A stretch of 64,000 nt of DNA from VXNE01 sp963668365 (GTDB lineage Bacteria > Pseudomonadota > Gammaproteobacteria > Pseudomonadales > Azotimanducaceae). Shown here in pieces: positions 27,700 through 36,435 of the stretch. Below the pieces are notes generated by a model, which was not told where the DNA came from, ran no database searches, and saw only the letters and a program-made list of their open reading frames with translations. Numbering within the stretch: position 1 is the stretch's first letter; the number at the start of each line of letters is the position of its first letter. The translations under genes were made by a program, and so were the position numbers. Where the stretch lies: assembly GCA_963668365.1 (NCBI GenBank), contig OY764266.1, positions 3,844,001 through 3,908,000 on the forward strand, written 5' to 3'.

Positions 27700-27760
27700 C
27701 GATCAGTGTAGCGCGTTTTCGACGGGTTGGCATCAGTTCGCCTGCCAATTTGCAGGCGGA
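27700..27760 (-). promoter_or_regulatory. Putative BREX operon promoter and palindromic operator
   Basis: On the minus strand a -10-like TACACT lies at 27710-27705. Upstream is a perfect 7-bp inverted repeat, CGCCTGC at 27739-27745 and GCAGGCG at 27752-27758, with a 6-base spacer. No regulator gene lies beside it. Could be a repressor site or a weak hairpin. The rest of 27761-27832 shows nothing recognisable. Confidence 0.35.
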
Positions 27761-27832
27761 ATTTGCAAGACCACAGAGTCTCTGCGGGGCCGTTCTACAG
27801 TGGCCTACCTGGCCAAGTTCCGAGGAAACTAG

Positions 27833-28706
27833 GGCGAACCGTCAGTCCCGGACCGGCCAGTCGCAGGTCGCGTGATCGCCCCACGGCTTGCGCGCGAAGA
27901 TGCGCTCGACCATGGGCACGAAGTGGTCGATGGCAAGCGTGTCGTAGTCGGGATCGAACGAGTTCTGATCGTACGCGTCGCAGAAGTGGACCGTCATGTC
28001 GAATGCGGGATGGTCGCGATAGCGCAGGCGCGCGTCGGGATCCAGCCCGATCTTGTCGAAATAGTAGTAGCCCTGAAACAGTCCATGCTGGAGCACCATC
28101 CAGTAGGTGTGTCTGGCGACGTAGGGGCGCAGCACCGAGGCGCCCAGCTCGGAGTGGTTCTCCGGCGCCAGGTCGTCGCCGATATCGTGCAGCAGGGCGG
28201 CCACGACGATCTCTTCGCACTCGCCGGCCCGAAACGCCCGGGTCGCCGTCTGCAGCGCGTGCTGCAAGCGGTCGACGGGATACCCGGGGAAGCCTTCCGA
28301 CAGGTTCTCGAGATAGGCGAGCGCGCGTTCCCCGGTCTTCGCGATGTACGGCTTCGCAAGTTCGTCGAGGAGCGCGTAGTCCTCCGCGGTGCCCTGATCC
28401 ATGCGGGTGAAGGTGACGATTGGCGACGCTTTGGAATCCGCAACCGACGGTGCGCTTGCGTTGGCGTGGCGAGCCGCGCAAAAAGTGGTTCGGGCCTTCA
28501 CTGGAGCACTCCTCAAACCCGTTCTGGATTGCGGAATTATGGTCCAATACGCCCCGCGATCAAGACGCTGAAGCCATGGAAAAGTACTCTCTCCTGAGCC
28601 TGTTCAGGCACGCCGGTCGCCACCACGAAAACTGGTCCCGGGCCTGGCGCGATCCAGCTCCCAGGGAGGCGTATGACACGGTGATCGTGGGCGGCGGCGG
28701 ACACGG
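27833..28706. repeat. Direct repeat 2, right copy (HD gene plus soxB 5' end)
   Basis: Partner of 4459-5332. Here the sequence continues into the intact soxB, while its left border abuts the end of the BREX island. The rightmost ~250 bp show no difference from the left copy. Confidence 0.95.
27842..28501 (-). CDS. HD-domain protein, PhnZ-like (copy 2)
   Basis: Near-identical to the copy at 4468-5127; differences include A-to-P in the G-L-D-x-D segment and S-to-A in the L-Q-H segment. The H-D-I-G-D metal motif and the downstream E-N-H, H-G-x-F-Q-G-Y and D-Q-N-S-F-D motifs are intact in both. GTG start with AGGAG seven bases upstream. Divergent from intact soxB with a 74-base shared promoter interval, suggesting co-regulation with sarcosine oxidase. 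Confidence 0.78.
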   Translation of the reverse strand: MKARTTFCAARHANASAPSVADSKASPIVTFTRMDQGTAEDYALLDELAKPYIAKTGERALAYLENLSEGFPGYPVDRLQHALQTATRAFRAGECEEIVVAALLHDIGDDLAPENHSELGASVLRPYVARHTYWMVLQHGLFQGYYYFDKIGLDPDARLRYRDHPAFDMTVHFCDAYDQNSFDPDYDTLAIDHFVPMVERIFARKPWGDHATCDWPVRD

Positions 28707-29826
28707 CCTGGCGACGGCGTACTACCTGGCAAAAGAGCACGGCGTCACCGATGTGGCGGTCATCGAAAAGGGCTACCTGGGCGGCGGCAACACCGGCCGC
28801 AACACGACCATCGTGCGCTCCAATTACCTGCGTGACGAGGCGGCGCGACTCTACGACTTCTCGCTCAAACTGTGGGAGGGCCTGAGCCGGGAACTCAACT
28901 TCAACGTCATGTTCAGCCCGCGGGGAGTGATGAACCTCGGCCACACGCTGCAGGAGATGCGCGATATCGAGCGGCGCGTGAACGCCAACCGGCTGAACGG
29001 CATCGACGGCGAGGTCCTCACCACCGCCCAGGCGCAGAAGCGGGTGCCCCTGCTCAACTGCTCCCCCAACTCGCGCTATCCCGTACTGGGCGCTTCCTGG
29101 CAGCCGCGCGGCGGCATCGCCCGCCACGACGCGGTCGCCTGGGGTTTCGCCCGGGCGGCCGACGCTTATGGCATCGACCTGCTGCAGCAGACCGAGGTGA
29201 CCGGCATCCGCTGCGACGACGGCACAGTCACCGGCGTCGAGACCAGCCGGGGCTTCATCGGCGCGCGCAAGGTGGCCTGCGTCACAGCAGGCAATTCCGG
29301 TGTCCTCGCGGGGATGGCGGGGCTGCGCCTGCCCATCGAGTCGCGTCCCCTGCAGGCCCTGGTCTCCGAACCGCTCAAGCCCTGTCTCGACACCGTGGTG
29401 ATGTCCAACGCTGTCCACTGCTACATCAGCCAGGCCGACAAGGGCGACCTCGTCGTCGGCGCCGGCGTCGACGGCTACAACGGCTACGGCCAGCGCGGTT
29501 CGTTCCACGTAATCGAGCACACCCTTGCCGCGGTGTGCGACCTGTTCCCCGCTTTTAGCCGGGTGCGCATGAACCGCCAGTGGGGAGGCATCGTCGACAT
29601 CTGTCCGGATGCCTGTCCCGTCATCGGCAAGACGCCCGTCGAGGGGCTCTACTTCAACTGCGGCTGGGGCACCGGCGGCTTCAAGGCGACGCCGGGGTCC
29701 GGCTACGTGTTCGCCGACACCCTCGCCAACGAACGGCCGCATCCGCTGGTCGAACCTTTCGCGCTGGACCGGTTCGCGAGCGGCGCGCTGATCGACGAGC
29801 ACGGCGCCGCCGGAGTGGCCCACTGA
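28576..29826 (+). CDS. soxB: Sarcosine oxidase subunit beta
   Basis: 416 residues. The FAD-binding G-G-G-G-H-G turn is at 39-44, followed by I-E-K-G-Y-L-G-G-G-N-T-G-R-N-T-T near 63, a DAO-fold oxidoreductase body and a C-terminal G-W-G-T-G-G-F-K FAD contact. It oxidatively demethylates sarcosine to glycine in the heterotetramer SoxBDAG, passing the one-carbon unit to THF. The start at 28576 is fixed by the conserved N-terminus L-S-L-F-R-H-A. The stop overlaps the soxD start by one base. Confidence 0.95.
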   Translation: MEKYSLLSLFRHAGRHHENWSRAWRDPAPREAYDTVIVGGGGHGLATAYYLAKEHGVTDVAVIEKGYLGGGNTGRNTTIVRSNYLRDEAARLYDFSLKLWEGLSRELNFNVMFSPRGVMNLGHTLQEMRDIERRVNANRLNGIDGEVLTTAQAQKRVPLLNCSPNSRYPVLGASWQPRGGIARHDAVAWGFARAADAYGIDLLQQTEVTGIRCDDGTVTGVETSRGFIGARKVACVTAGNSGVLAGMAGLRLPIESRPLQALVSEPLKPCLDTVVMSNAVHCYISQADKGDLVVGAGVDGYNGYGQRGSFHVIEHTLAAVCDLFPAFSRVRMNRQWGGIVDICPDACPVIGKTPVEGLYFNCGWGTGGFKATPGSGYVFADTLANERPHPLVEPFALDRFASGALIDEHGAAGVAH

Positions 29827-30122
29827 TGCTGCACATACGCTGTCCCTACTGCCGGGAGATGCGCAGCGAAGAGGAGTTCAGCAACGCCGGCGAGGCGCAT
29901 ATCCGCCGCCCGCCGGATCCCGCCGCGCTGTCCGATGCCGAGTGGGGAGACTACCTGCACTTCCGCAAGAACCCGCGCGGGCCACACCGGGAGGTCTGGG
30001 TGCATACCGCGGGCTGCCGGCGCTACTTCAACGTCCTGCGCGACACCGTGAGCTACGAGATCCTCGACGTCTATCCGGCCGGCGTGCCCGACCCGGACGC
30101 GCCCGAAGAGACGACGCCCTGA
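29826..30122 (+). CDS. soxD: Sarcosine oxidase subunit delta
   Basis: 98 residues. Starts M-L-H-I-R-C-P-Y-C, with further Cys in A-G-C-R-R-Y-F forming the zinc site of the delta subunit, and the W-x-D-Y-L-H-F-R-K-N-P-R-G motif. Overlaps both soxB and soxA by one base (TGATG), so stoichiometry is probably coupled by translation. Confidence 0.94.
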   Translation: MLHIRCPYCREMRSEEEFSNAGEAHIRRPPDPAALSDAEWGDYLHFRKNPRGPHREVWVHTAGCRRYFNVLRDTVSYEILDVYPAGVPDPDAPEETTP

Positions 30123-33100
30123 TGACGGCACAACCACGCCGCCTGGCCGAAGGCGGCCGGATCGATCGCAGCCGGGTGCTCGACTTCACGTTCGACGGCC
30201 GCGCCATGCAGGGCTACGCCGGCGACACCCTGGCATCCGCGCTCCTCGCGAACGGCGTCGACATCGTCTCGCGCAGCTTCAAGTATGCGCGGCCGCGCGG
30301 GATCGTCGGACACGGGCCGGAAGAACCCAACGCCATCCTGCATCTCGGCCGCGGGGCCGGCAGCATCCCGAACCTGCGGGCCACGGAGGTGGAACTCTTC
30401 GACGGGCTCGAGGCCCGATCGACCCGTTCCGGCCCGCAGCGTCTCGTGGGCGCCTTCAGCCGGTTCCTGCCCGCAGGCTTCTACTACAAGACCTTCATGC
30501 AGCCGCCCTGGCTGTGGATGACGTGGGAACGCCTGCTGCGCCGTGCGGCCGGATTCGGCGAAGCACCGGACGGACGGGATCCCGACACCTACGACAAGAT
30601 GAATCACCACTGCGACGTGCTGGTGGTCGGCGCGGGACCCGCCGGGCTCGCCGCCGCTCTCGAAGCCGCCCGTGCGGGCGCACGCGTCCTCATCGCCGAC
30701 GAGCGACAGGAGTTTGGAGGCAGCCTTCTGTGGACGTCTCTTGCCGTGGGCGGTGGGAGCGGCGCGGACTGGATGCAAGATACCCTCGCCGAACTCTCCT
30801 CCTGCCCCGACGCAACGTTCCTGCCCCGCGCCACCGTCAGCGGCTACTACGACCACAATTTCTTCACCATCCTGGAACGGCGCACCGATCACCTGGGACC
30901 GGCGAGCGGCGGGGGTTCCCGCCAACGCCTGCACCGTGTACGCGCCCGGCAGGCCGTGCTCGCCACGGGCGCCATCGAGCGTCCCATGGTGTTCGCCAAC
31001 AACGACCTGCCCGGCGTCATGCTGGCATCGTCGGTTTCCGCCTATGTCAACCGGTACGCCGTGGCGCCCGGCGACAGGCTGGTGTTGTTCACGACTAACG
31101 ACGGCGCCTACCAAACTGCCATGGACTGGCAGCGGATTGGACGCGAAGTGGTTGCGGTCGTCGATGCGCGGCGGCATCCCGAGGGCGCGCTGGTCCAGTC
31201 CGCGATGGAAGCCGGCATCGACGTGATCCCCGGCCACGGGGTGATCGAAGCCCTCGGACGCGCCCGGGTTGGCAGCGCCGTCATCGCGCCGCTGGACCAA
31301 GACAGCGACGCCCTGGCCGGCCCGTCACGACGACTCGAATGCGACCTCATCGCAGTATCCGGTGGCTGGAGCCCAACCCTGCATCTCGGCTCCCAGACCG
31401 GCGTCAGGCCCCGATGGAGCGATTCGGCAGCGGCATTCCTGCCCGGCGACTTGGGAGAGCGCACGCTTTGCGCCGGCGCGGTCACAGGCAGGCGCTCGCT
31501 GCGGGAATGCCTCGAGGAAGGTGCATCCGCAGGTGCACTGGCCGCATCGCGCGCCGGCTTTGGCGATGGCGAGACCACCCTCGCCACACCGGATACGGGA
31601 GAGTCGCCCGAGGCGTCGTCCCGCGCACTATACCTCGTGCCCCACGAGAAGCCCGTGAGCCGGGCCCCGAAACAGTTCGTCGACCTGCAAACGGATGTCA
31701 CCGCGGCGGACATACAGCTTGCCGCCCGCGAAGGCTACACGTCCGTGGAGCATGTGAAGCGCTATACGGCGCTGGGTTTCGGCACCGACCAGGGCAAGCT
31801 CGGCAACGTCAACGGCGTCGCGATCCTGGCCGACGCGCTGGGACAGGAGATCGACGCTACGGGCACGACGATGTTTCGCCCAGCCTACACGCCGATGACC
31901 TTCGGCGCGGCCGCGGGCAGAGACACCGGCGACATGTTCGACCCCGAACGCCACACCCCCATGCACGCCTGGCACGAGGCCCACGGCGCCGTGTGGGAGG
32001 ACGTGGGCCGCTGGAAACGCCCCCGCTACTACCCGCAACCCGGCGAAACCATGCGTCAGGCGGTCGACCGCGAGTGCCTCGCCGTGCGCGACAGCGTGGC
32101 GATCTTCGACGCGTCGACCCTCGGCAAGATCGACATCCAGGGATCCGACGCCGCGGTATTCCTCGACCGCGTCTACACCACGGGGTTCAGAAGACTCGGC
32201 GTCGGCCGGTGTCGATACGGCCTCATGCTGCACGAGAACGGCTACATCTTCGACGACGGCGTGACCGCGCGCATGGCGGAGGACCGCTACCTGATGCACA
32301 CCACCACCGGCAACGCGGAGGCAGTATACGCGTGGCTCGAATTCTGGCGGCAGACCGAGTGGCCGGAACTCGACGTCCATCTCACATCGGTGACCGACCA
32401 CTGGGCAACGGCGGCCGTGGTCGGCCCACAGTCCCGGGATGTGCTTCGAAAGGTATGCACGGACATCGACTTCGACAGCGATGCCTTCCGCTTCATGGAT
32501 GTGCGCGAAGGCCACGTCGCGGGTATCCCGGCGCGCGTATTCAGGATCAGTTTCAGCGGCGAGCTTTCCTTCGAGGTCAACGTCCCAGCCAACCACGGCC
32601 GCCACGTCTGGGATGCCCTCATCGAGGCCGGAACGGAATTCGACATCACCCCCTACGGCACCGAGGCCATGCATGTGCTGCGCGCCGAAAAGGGCTTCAT
32701 CATCGTCGGCCAGGACACCGACGGTTCGGTGACGCCGGCGGACGTCGGCATGGACTGGGCGGTGCGCCGGAACAAGGCGCACGGCTTCCTCGGCGACCGT
32801 TCACTGACGCTGGCCCATCACCTGCGCGAGGACCGGTTCCAGCTCGTGGGCCTCGCCACCGCCGACCCCGCGACGGTGCTGCCCGAGGGCGCGCAACTCG
32901 TCGAAGAGCCCGGACACCGCCCGCCGGTGGCCATGGAGGGACACGTCACGTCCAGCTACCACAGCGCGCGGCTATCGCGTTCCATCGCGCTCGCGATGGT
33001 GAAACGCGGCAGCGAGCGCACGGGCCAGATCCTCTACGCGCCGCTGGCCGACGGGCGGATCGTCTCCGCCACCGTCGTCAGCCCGGTGTTCTACGACCCC

Positions 33101-33124
33101 GAGGGGGCGCGCCAGAATGTCTGA
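30122..33124 (+). CDS. soxA: Sarcosine oxidase subunit alpha
   Basis: 1,000 residues, the full family length. The N-terminal 2Fe-2S-like domain (S-F-K-Y-A-R-P-R-G-I near 55) is followed by an NAD-binding Rossmann segment V-V-G-A-G-P-A-G-L-A near 168 and a C-terminal aminomethyltransferase (GcvT-like) domain from ~600 that receives the methyl-derived one-carbon unit on THF. The chain is uninterrupted. Overlaps soxG by 8 bases. Confidence 0.95.
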   Translation: MTAQPRRLAEGGRIDRSRVLDFTFDGRAMQGYAGDTLASALLANGVDIVSRSFKYARPRGIVGHGPEEPNAILHLGRGAGSIPNLRATEVELFDGLEARSTRSGPQRLVGAFSRFLPAGFYYKTFMQPPWLWMTWERLLRRAAGFGEAPDGRDPDTYDKMNHHCDVLVVGAGPAGLAAALEAARAGARVLIADERQEFGGSLLWTSLAVGGGSGADWMQDTLAELSSCPDATFLPRATVSGYYDHNFFTILERRTDHLGPASGGGSRQRLHRVRARQAVLATGAIERPMVFANNDLPGVMLASSVSAYVNRYAVAPGDRLVLFTTNDGAYQTAMDWQRIGREVVAVVDARRHPEGALVQSAMEAGIDVIPGHGVIEALGRARVGSAVIAPLDQDSDALAGPSRRLECDLIAVSGGWSPTLHLGSQTGVRPRWSDSAAAFLPGDLGERTLCAGAVTGRRSLRECLEEGASAGALAASRAGFGDGETTLATPDTGESPEASSRALYLVPHEKPVSRAPKQFVDLQTDVTAADIQLAAREGYTSVEHVKRYTALGFGTDQGKLGNVNGVAILADALGQEIDATGTTMFRPAYTPMTFGAAAGRDTGDMFDPERHTPMHAWHEAHGAVWEDVGRWKRPRYYPQPGETMRQAVDRECLAVRDSVAIFDASTLGKIDIQGSDAAVFLDRVYTTGFRRLGVGRCRYGLMLHENGYIFDDGVTARMAEDRYLMHTTTGNAEAVYAWLEFWRQTEWPELDVHLTSVTDHWATAAVVGPQSRDVLRKVCTDIDFDSDAFRFMDVREGHVAGIPARVFRISFSGELSFEVNVPANHGRHVWDALIEAGTEFDITPYGTEAMHVLRAEKGFIIVGQDTDGSVTPADVGMDWAVRRNKAHGFLGDRSLTLAHHLREDRFQLVGLATADPATVLPEGAQLVEEPGHRPPVAMEGHVTSSYHSARLSRSIALAMVKRGSERTGQILYAPLADGRIVSATVVSPVFYDPEGARQNV

Positions 33125-33656
33125 AGCCCACGGCGTGGAGTATCGCGAAATCCCGGGGCGGGGATGTCTGAATCTCCGGGGAGACGAGGATGACCCGTTC
33201 TTTCGCGATGTCGTCTCCAACGCCACGGGAGTGGACCTTCCGACCCAGCCGTGCAGTTGGCACGAGACCGGGGAGACCCGCACCTGTTGGCTCGGTCCGG
33301 ACGAGTGGCTCCTGATCGTGCCGGATGGCGATCAGCCGAGAGTTGAGCGACGACTACGTGAGACGTCCCCTGGCCACCTCTCCATCGTGGACGTCAGCGG
33401 CGGCTTCATCCACATCAATCTTGCGGGCGAGGACGCCGGCAAGGTGCTGCAGAAGTCGAGTCCCTACGACTTCCACCCTCGCAATTTCCCACCGGGACGC
33501 TGCGTGCAGACGGTCTTCGCGCAGGCCGGCGCACTCGTAGCCGCCAACGAAGACGGCAGTTTCGACCTCGCGTTTCGCCGCAGCTGCGCGGACTACCTTT
33601 CGGCCTGGATCGCGGATGCGGCGGAGGAGTACGGTTACGTGGTGCGTCGGGGGTGA
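33117..33656 (+). CDS. soxG: Sarcosine oxidase subunit gamma
   Basis: 179 residues. Typical gamma-subunit features: an R-G-x-x-x-D-P-F-F start, L-G-P-D-E-W-L-L near 60, V-D-V-S-G near 93, and a C-terminal R-S-C-A-D-Y-L-S-A-W. Last gene of the sox operon. The 175 bases to the next frame contain no recognisable terminator or gene. Confidence 0.92.
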   Translation: MSEAHGVEYREIPGRGCLNLRGDEDDPFFRDVVSNATGVDLPTQPCSWHETGETRTCWLGPDEWLLIVPDGDQPRVERRLRETSPGHLSIVDVSGGFIHINLAGEDAGKVLQKSSPYDFHPRNFPPGRCVQTVFAQAGALVAANEDGSFDLAFRRSCADYLSAWIADAAEEYGYVVRRG

Positions 33657-33831
33657 GAACCACGCGCCGAAGGGGCGTCGATATCGCGCTTCCCGGCTGC
33701 TCAAATCGCCGGGCGATGAAAGCCGATATGCATCCGGCACTTAGCCCGAGCGGCGCTTGTGGATTGGTGCCGCCATGTCCCCCGAGATCGAGGCGACGAG
33801 GAAGCGGCTCTCGTGACCGAGGGAATTTCGG

Positions 33832-34239
33832 ATGAAACAGGTCGCGCCCGACCTTTGGCAAAGCCAGCTCTGCCGGAGCGGAATATTGAGCACGCACGCC
33901 TATTTTCTGGAGCGCCCGTCGGGCAACGTCCTGTTCTACAACACGGGCGACGAAGACGACCTGCGGCACATGTCCGACCGTGGAGGCATCGCCTGGCAAC
34001 TTCTGACACACCGGGACGAGGCCGGCCCGTCCCAAGCGCGGATTCGCGACCGCTTCGGCTGCAAGCTCGGCTGCAGCGCCATTGAGACGCCATTCGTCGC
34101 CAAGCACGGGAAGCCCGACCTCGAATTCAACGATGGGGACGACCGGATCGTTATGAGGCGGACGGGAACCCGTTGCCGGGTCTCTGTCCAGCCGGTTTCG
34201 ATGATGTCGCCGTCCGCCAGACGCACAGGAGAACGATGA
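33832..34239 (+). pseudogene. MBL-fold metallohydrolase, C-terminally broken
   Basis: The first ~105 residues match the front of a metallo-beta-lactamase-fold subfamily (A-P-D-L-W-Q, T-H-A-Y-F-L, S-G-N-V-L-F-Y-N-T, L-T-H-R-D-E, I-R-D-R-F-G-C-K). The expected second half with the remaining metal ligands is missing; from about 34150 the frame reads low-complexity Arg/Ser sequence. Probably a deletion or frameshift remnant. It starts after the sox operon on the same strand. Confidence 0.6.
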
Positions 34240-34427
34240 TGACGGACGGCAAACTGGCATATGTGATTGCGGGTTCGTTCATGCTGGAAGGCCATGGAGC
34301 ACTTCACGACTACGCCCACGCCTGGCATCCGCTGATCGAGGCTGCCGGCGGTGATGTTCTGGTTGCAGGACATGCCGGCCAAGACAGCGCAACCCTCATC
34401 GCGCCGCCGCCCGCCCGCGCGCCGTGA
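34236..34427 (+). pseudogene. DUF1330-like N-terminal fragment
   Basis: ATG at 34236 with AGGAGA 6-11 bases upstream. The frame reads L-A-Y-V-I-A-G-S-F, then H-D-Y-A-H-A-W-H-P-L-I-E-A-A-G-G-D-V-L-V-A-G, resembling the ferredoxin-like DUF1330 family, which is ~95 residues. Only 63 codons remain and the last ~12 overlap the 3' end of the opposing Fic gene, so the C-terminus appears to have been replaced when the Fic segment arrived. Confidence 0.45.
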
Positions 34428-35406
34428 GCCGGTACTTCTGGTTTCTTGCCGTCGGCGACTCGGGCAACGTCATTTCGACCAGTCCCGCAGAGAGCGCCGG
34501 GCGAATGTAGTTTTGCCGGAACGTCGGTCGGTGCGACAGTCCGAGCGCCGCAATGAGTTGGTTCGCAGATTTCGGGCCGTTCCGCAGTTGGGCGAGCAGC
34601 CGTGCTACTTGGTCGGTCACATGGTCGGTCACATGGTCGCTTGACCCGAAATCCCGGACGGCCTCGAGAATGATTTCCAGCATGAAAGTGATGAACGGCG
34701 TGCTCTCGCCCTGGGCGGAGCTATCCCGGATGGCGTCGTAGTAATCGCCCTGGTGCGCATGGATCAGGCTCTCCACCGGCACATCCGCAAACAGCGGCCT
34801 CCAGCGCGTCAACACCAGGGTCTGCCAGAGTCGTCCCATTCGTCCGTTTCCGTCCTCGAAGGGATGAATGAACTCGAACTCGTAGTGGAAGACCGAACTG
34901 GCGATCAACGGGTGCCCTCCCGTCGTGCCCAGCCATGACAGCAGATTCGACATGAGCTGCGGCACTCGGTCTGCGGACGGGCCGATGTGTTGGACTCCTT
35001 CCGGACCGGTCACCGCCACGCCGCCGCGCCGGTAGCGTCCGGGCGCATCCAGCAATCCGGCCATCAGGATCGCGTGCGCACGGAGCAGATCCGATTCGTT
35101 GGCGGGGTTCCACCGCAGGTACCGCTCATAGGCATTGATGGCGTTACGGACTTCCTGAATCTCCCGAAGCGGCGCGACGACCGGCTTGCCTTCGAGGATG
35201 GTCGATACCTGTTCTTCGGTGAGCCGGTTGCCTTCGATCGCGAGCGACCCGCGAATGGTGCGGATGCGATTGGCCCGTCGCAGGCGCAGATTCGCCCCGA
35301 CCGCCGCTTCCTCCGCGCGCCCGACAGCTTCGCCGATCCGTTCGGAAAGATCCAGAATGGTCGAAGTGATGGTGTATGGCGGTGTTTCGATCATGAACGT
35401 GGACAA
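34396..35406 (-). CDS. Fic family protein (AMPylator-type)
   Basis: 336 residues. The catalytic Fic motif H-P-F-E-D-G-N-G-R-M-G-R is near residue 177, with a class-II-type inhibitory motif S-L-A-I-E-G-N near 54 and a C-terminal winged-helix segment. Such proteins transfer AMP from ATP to target hydroxyls; the internal inhibitory helix means no separate antitoxin is needed. A 12-bp in-frame tandem repeat encodes D-H-V-T-D-H-V-T just before the C-terminal domain. Start is TTG at 35406 or ATG at 35394. Adjacent to a vapBC pair, together a small toxin-type cluster. Confidence 0.88.
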   Translation of the reverse strand: MSTFMIETPPYTITSTILDLSERIGEAVGRAEEAAVGANLRLRRANRIRTIRGSLAIEGNRLTEEQVSTILEGKPVVAPLREIQEVRNAINAYERYLRWNPANESDLLRAHAILMAGLLDAPGRYRRGGVAVTGPEGVQHIGPSADRVPQLMSNLLSWLGTTGGHPLIASSVFHYEFEFIHPFEDGNGRMGRLWQTLVLTRWRPLFADVPVESLIHAHQGDYYDAIRDSSAQGESTPFITFMLEIILEAVRDFGSSDHVTDHVTDQVARLLAQLRNGPKSANQLIAALGLSHRPTFRQNYIRPALSAGLVEMTLPESPTARNQKYRLTARGRAAAR

Positions 35407-35559
35407 GAAGCGGCCGCGAATGACCCGCGCCGGAAAGCTCGCTCGCTCACATCGCAGCTGGGCGGCGTTGCTATCCTCGTCATCGCGCAGTACCGGCTCG
35501 TTGTGCTCCGTAGCAATATCAGGCGCCGAATAGACATGAAACTGGCACTATTCGGGGCT

Positions 35560-35988
35560 CTACTTGAGCGGATTGCGCCATTCCAAACCGTCGAAGCGGG
35601 CAAAGTCGCCGTCAGCCGAACATAGAACGAGCCCATGCTCGATGGCCAGCGCTGCAAGATGCGCGTCGGGGACGAGATTTGCCCGGCCTTCGGCGCTTGC
35701 GACAAGGGGTGCCAGTATCTCCTGGTGACGCTCCGTCGGAAGAGGAATCCAGACGGACTCCTCGGCGAGCCACGACTCCGCTTGCCGCCATGCGGCGGAT
35801 ACCGGAGCAGGTCTATCGAATATGCGCGGGTTACTGACGAGCCGAACGAAAGCCAGCAGACTGGGCCATGCAAGGCCTATCGGCGCCGGCGAGTTGATTT
35901 GCCCGTCCAGCCACTCGCGTGACGTTGTATGTTGAGGGAAAGATTCGACGTAGGCGTAGACCAGCAGGTTGGCGTCTACGAGTATCAC
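35560..35988 (-). CDS. vapC: VapC-type PIN-domain toxin
   Basis: 142 residues. The PIN-domain acidic residues are visible: D5 in I-L-V-D-A-N, a middle Glu, D108 in P-D-A-H-L-A-A-L-A, and S-A-D-G-D-F near 124. Family members are Mg-dependent RNases. Overlaps the antitoxin by four bases (ATGA), as usual for vapBC. Confidence 0.88.
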   Translation of the reverse strand: MILVDANLLVYAYVESFPQHTTSREWLDGQINSPAPIGLAWPSLLAFVRLVSNPRIFDRPAPVSAAWRQAESWLAEESVWIPLPTERHQEILAPLVASAEGRANLVPDAHLAALAIEHGLVLCSADGDFARFDGLEWRNPLK

Positions 35989-36233
35989 CGGAAGCCTTCA
36001 CCTTCGGCCACTGCAAGCGCTTCCGCCACATCGTCGATGCTGCCGACCAAACACTGTCCGAGATCAACGGAGGGCGTCCTGTAGGAAGCCGACCGCTCGG
36101 ATGGCGTCTCCATTCCGCGCAAGCCCTGGCGCAAGGCTTCGTTGACAAGTGCCTTGAAACTGCATCCGTGCGCCTTCTGCATTCGCTGGGCCAACGCAGC
36201 CACATCGGGCTCGAGGGTCAGTGTCGTTCTCAT
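35985..36233 (-). CDS. vapB: VapB-type ribbon-helix-helix antitoxin
   Basis: 82 residues from the ATG at 36233. The N-terminal R-T-T-L-T-L-E-P-D-V-A strand-helix and F-K-A-L-V-N-E-A-L-R-Q-G-L helix form a ribbon-helix-helix DNA-binding domain; the remainder is the toxin-binding tail. Expected to repress its own promoter with VapC. Confidence 0.82.
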   Translation of the reverse strand: MRTTLTLEPDVAALAQRMQKAHGCSFKALVNEALRQGLRGMETPSERSASYRTPSVDLGQCLVGSIDDVAEALAVAEGEGFR

Positions 36234-36293
36234 GCATCGAAACATAAGTGGCGTGATGTGTTGATGTCAACCGGCTTTGCGAACGCCTTGCCA

Positions 36294-36323
36294 CGCGCCG
36301 CTTGTGGCGTGTAACGCGGCGCG
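36294..36323. promoter_or_regulatory. Inverted repeat upstream of vapBC
   Basis: A perfect 8-bp palindrome arm pair, CGCGCCGC and GCGGCGCG, separated by 14 bases, lies 61-90 bases upstream of the vapB start. It may be the autoregulatory operator; no T-tract follows, so a terminator is less likely. Confidence 0.3.
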
Positions 36324-36435
36324 CAACATTGCATGACGAACATCCGGCACAGGGGATTTCCCTGCGGCAGGTCCTTCCTTCCCACGACTGTCGGCGTGCG
36401 TGCGGGATCCGGAGCGATTTGCGTTTTTGACGGCC

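Larger units (their letters stand above)
5333..27832. mobile_element. Insert 2: 22.5-kb BREX defence island between 874-bp direct repeats
   Basis: Everything between the two copies of direct repeat 2 is unrelated to the one-carbon genes around it. It contains a small membrane protein, remnants of leuA-like and P4-type integrase genes, and a ten-gene leftward BREX-type operon. The intact soxB lies right of the island and a truncated one left of it. No intact integrase or transposase remains. Inferred origin: integration of circular or episomal DNA by homologous recombination, possibly secondary to an older integrase-borne island. Confidence 0.8.

Noticed and set aside
4459..28706. Island insertion by the IS family seen at 52.6 kb
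   Set aside because: No copy of the IS or its terminal motif occurs at either island junction, and an 874-bp target duplication is not compatible with transposition.
28537..32782. Long minus-strand frames opposite soxB and soxA
   Set aside because: Shadows of strongly supported sox genes; no motif of their own.
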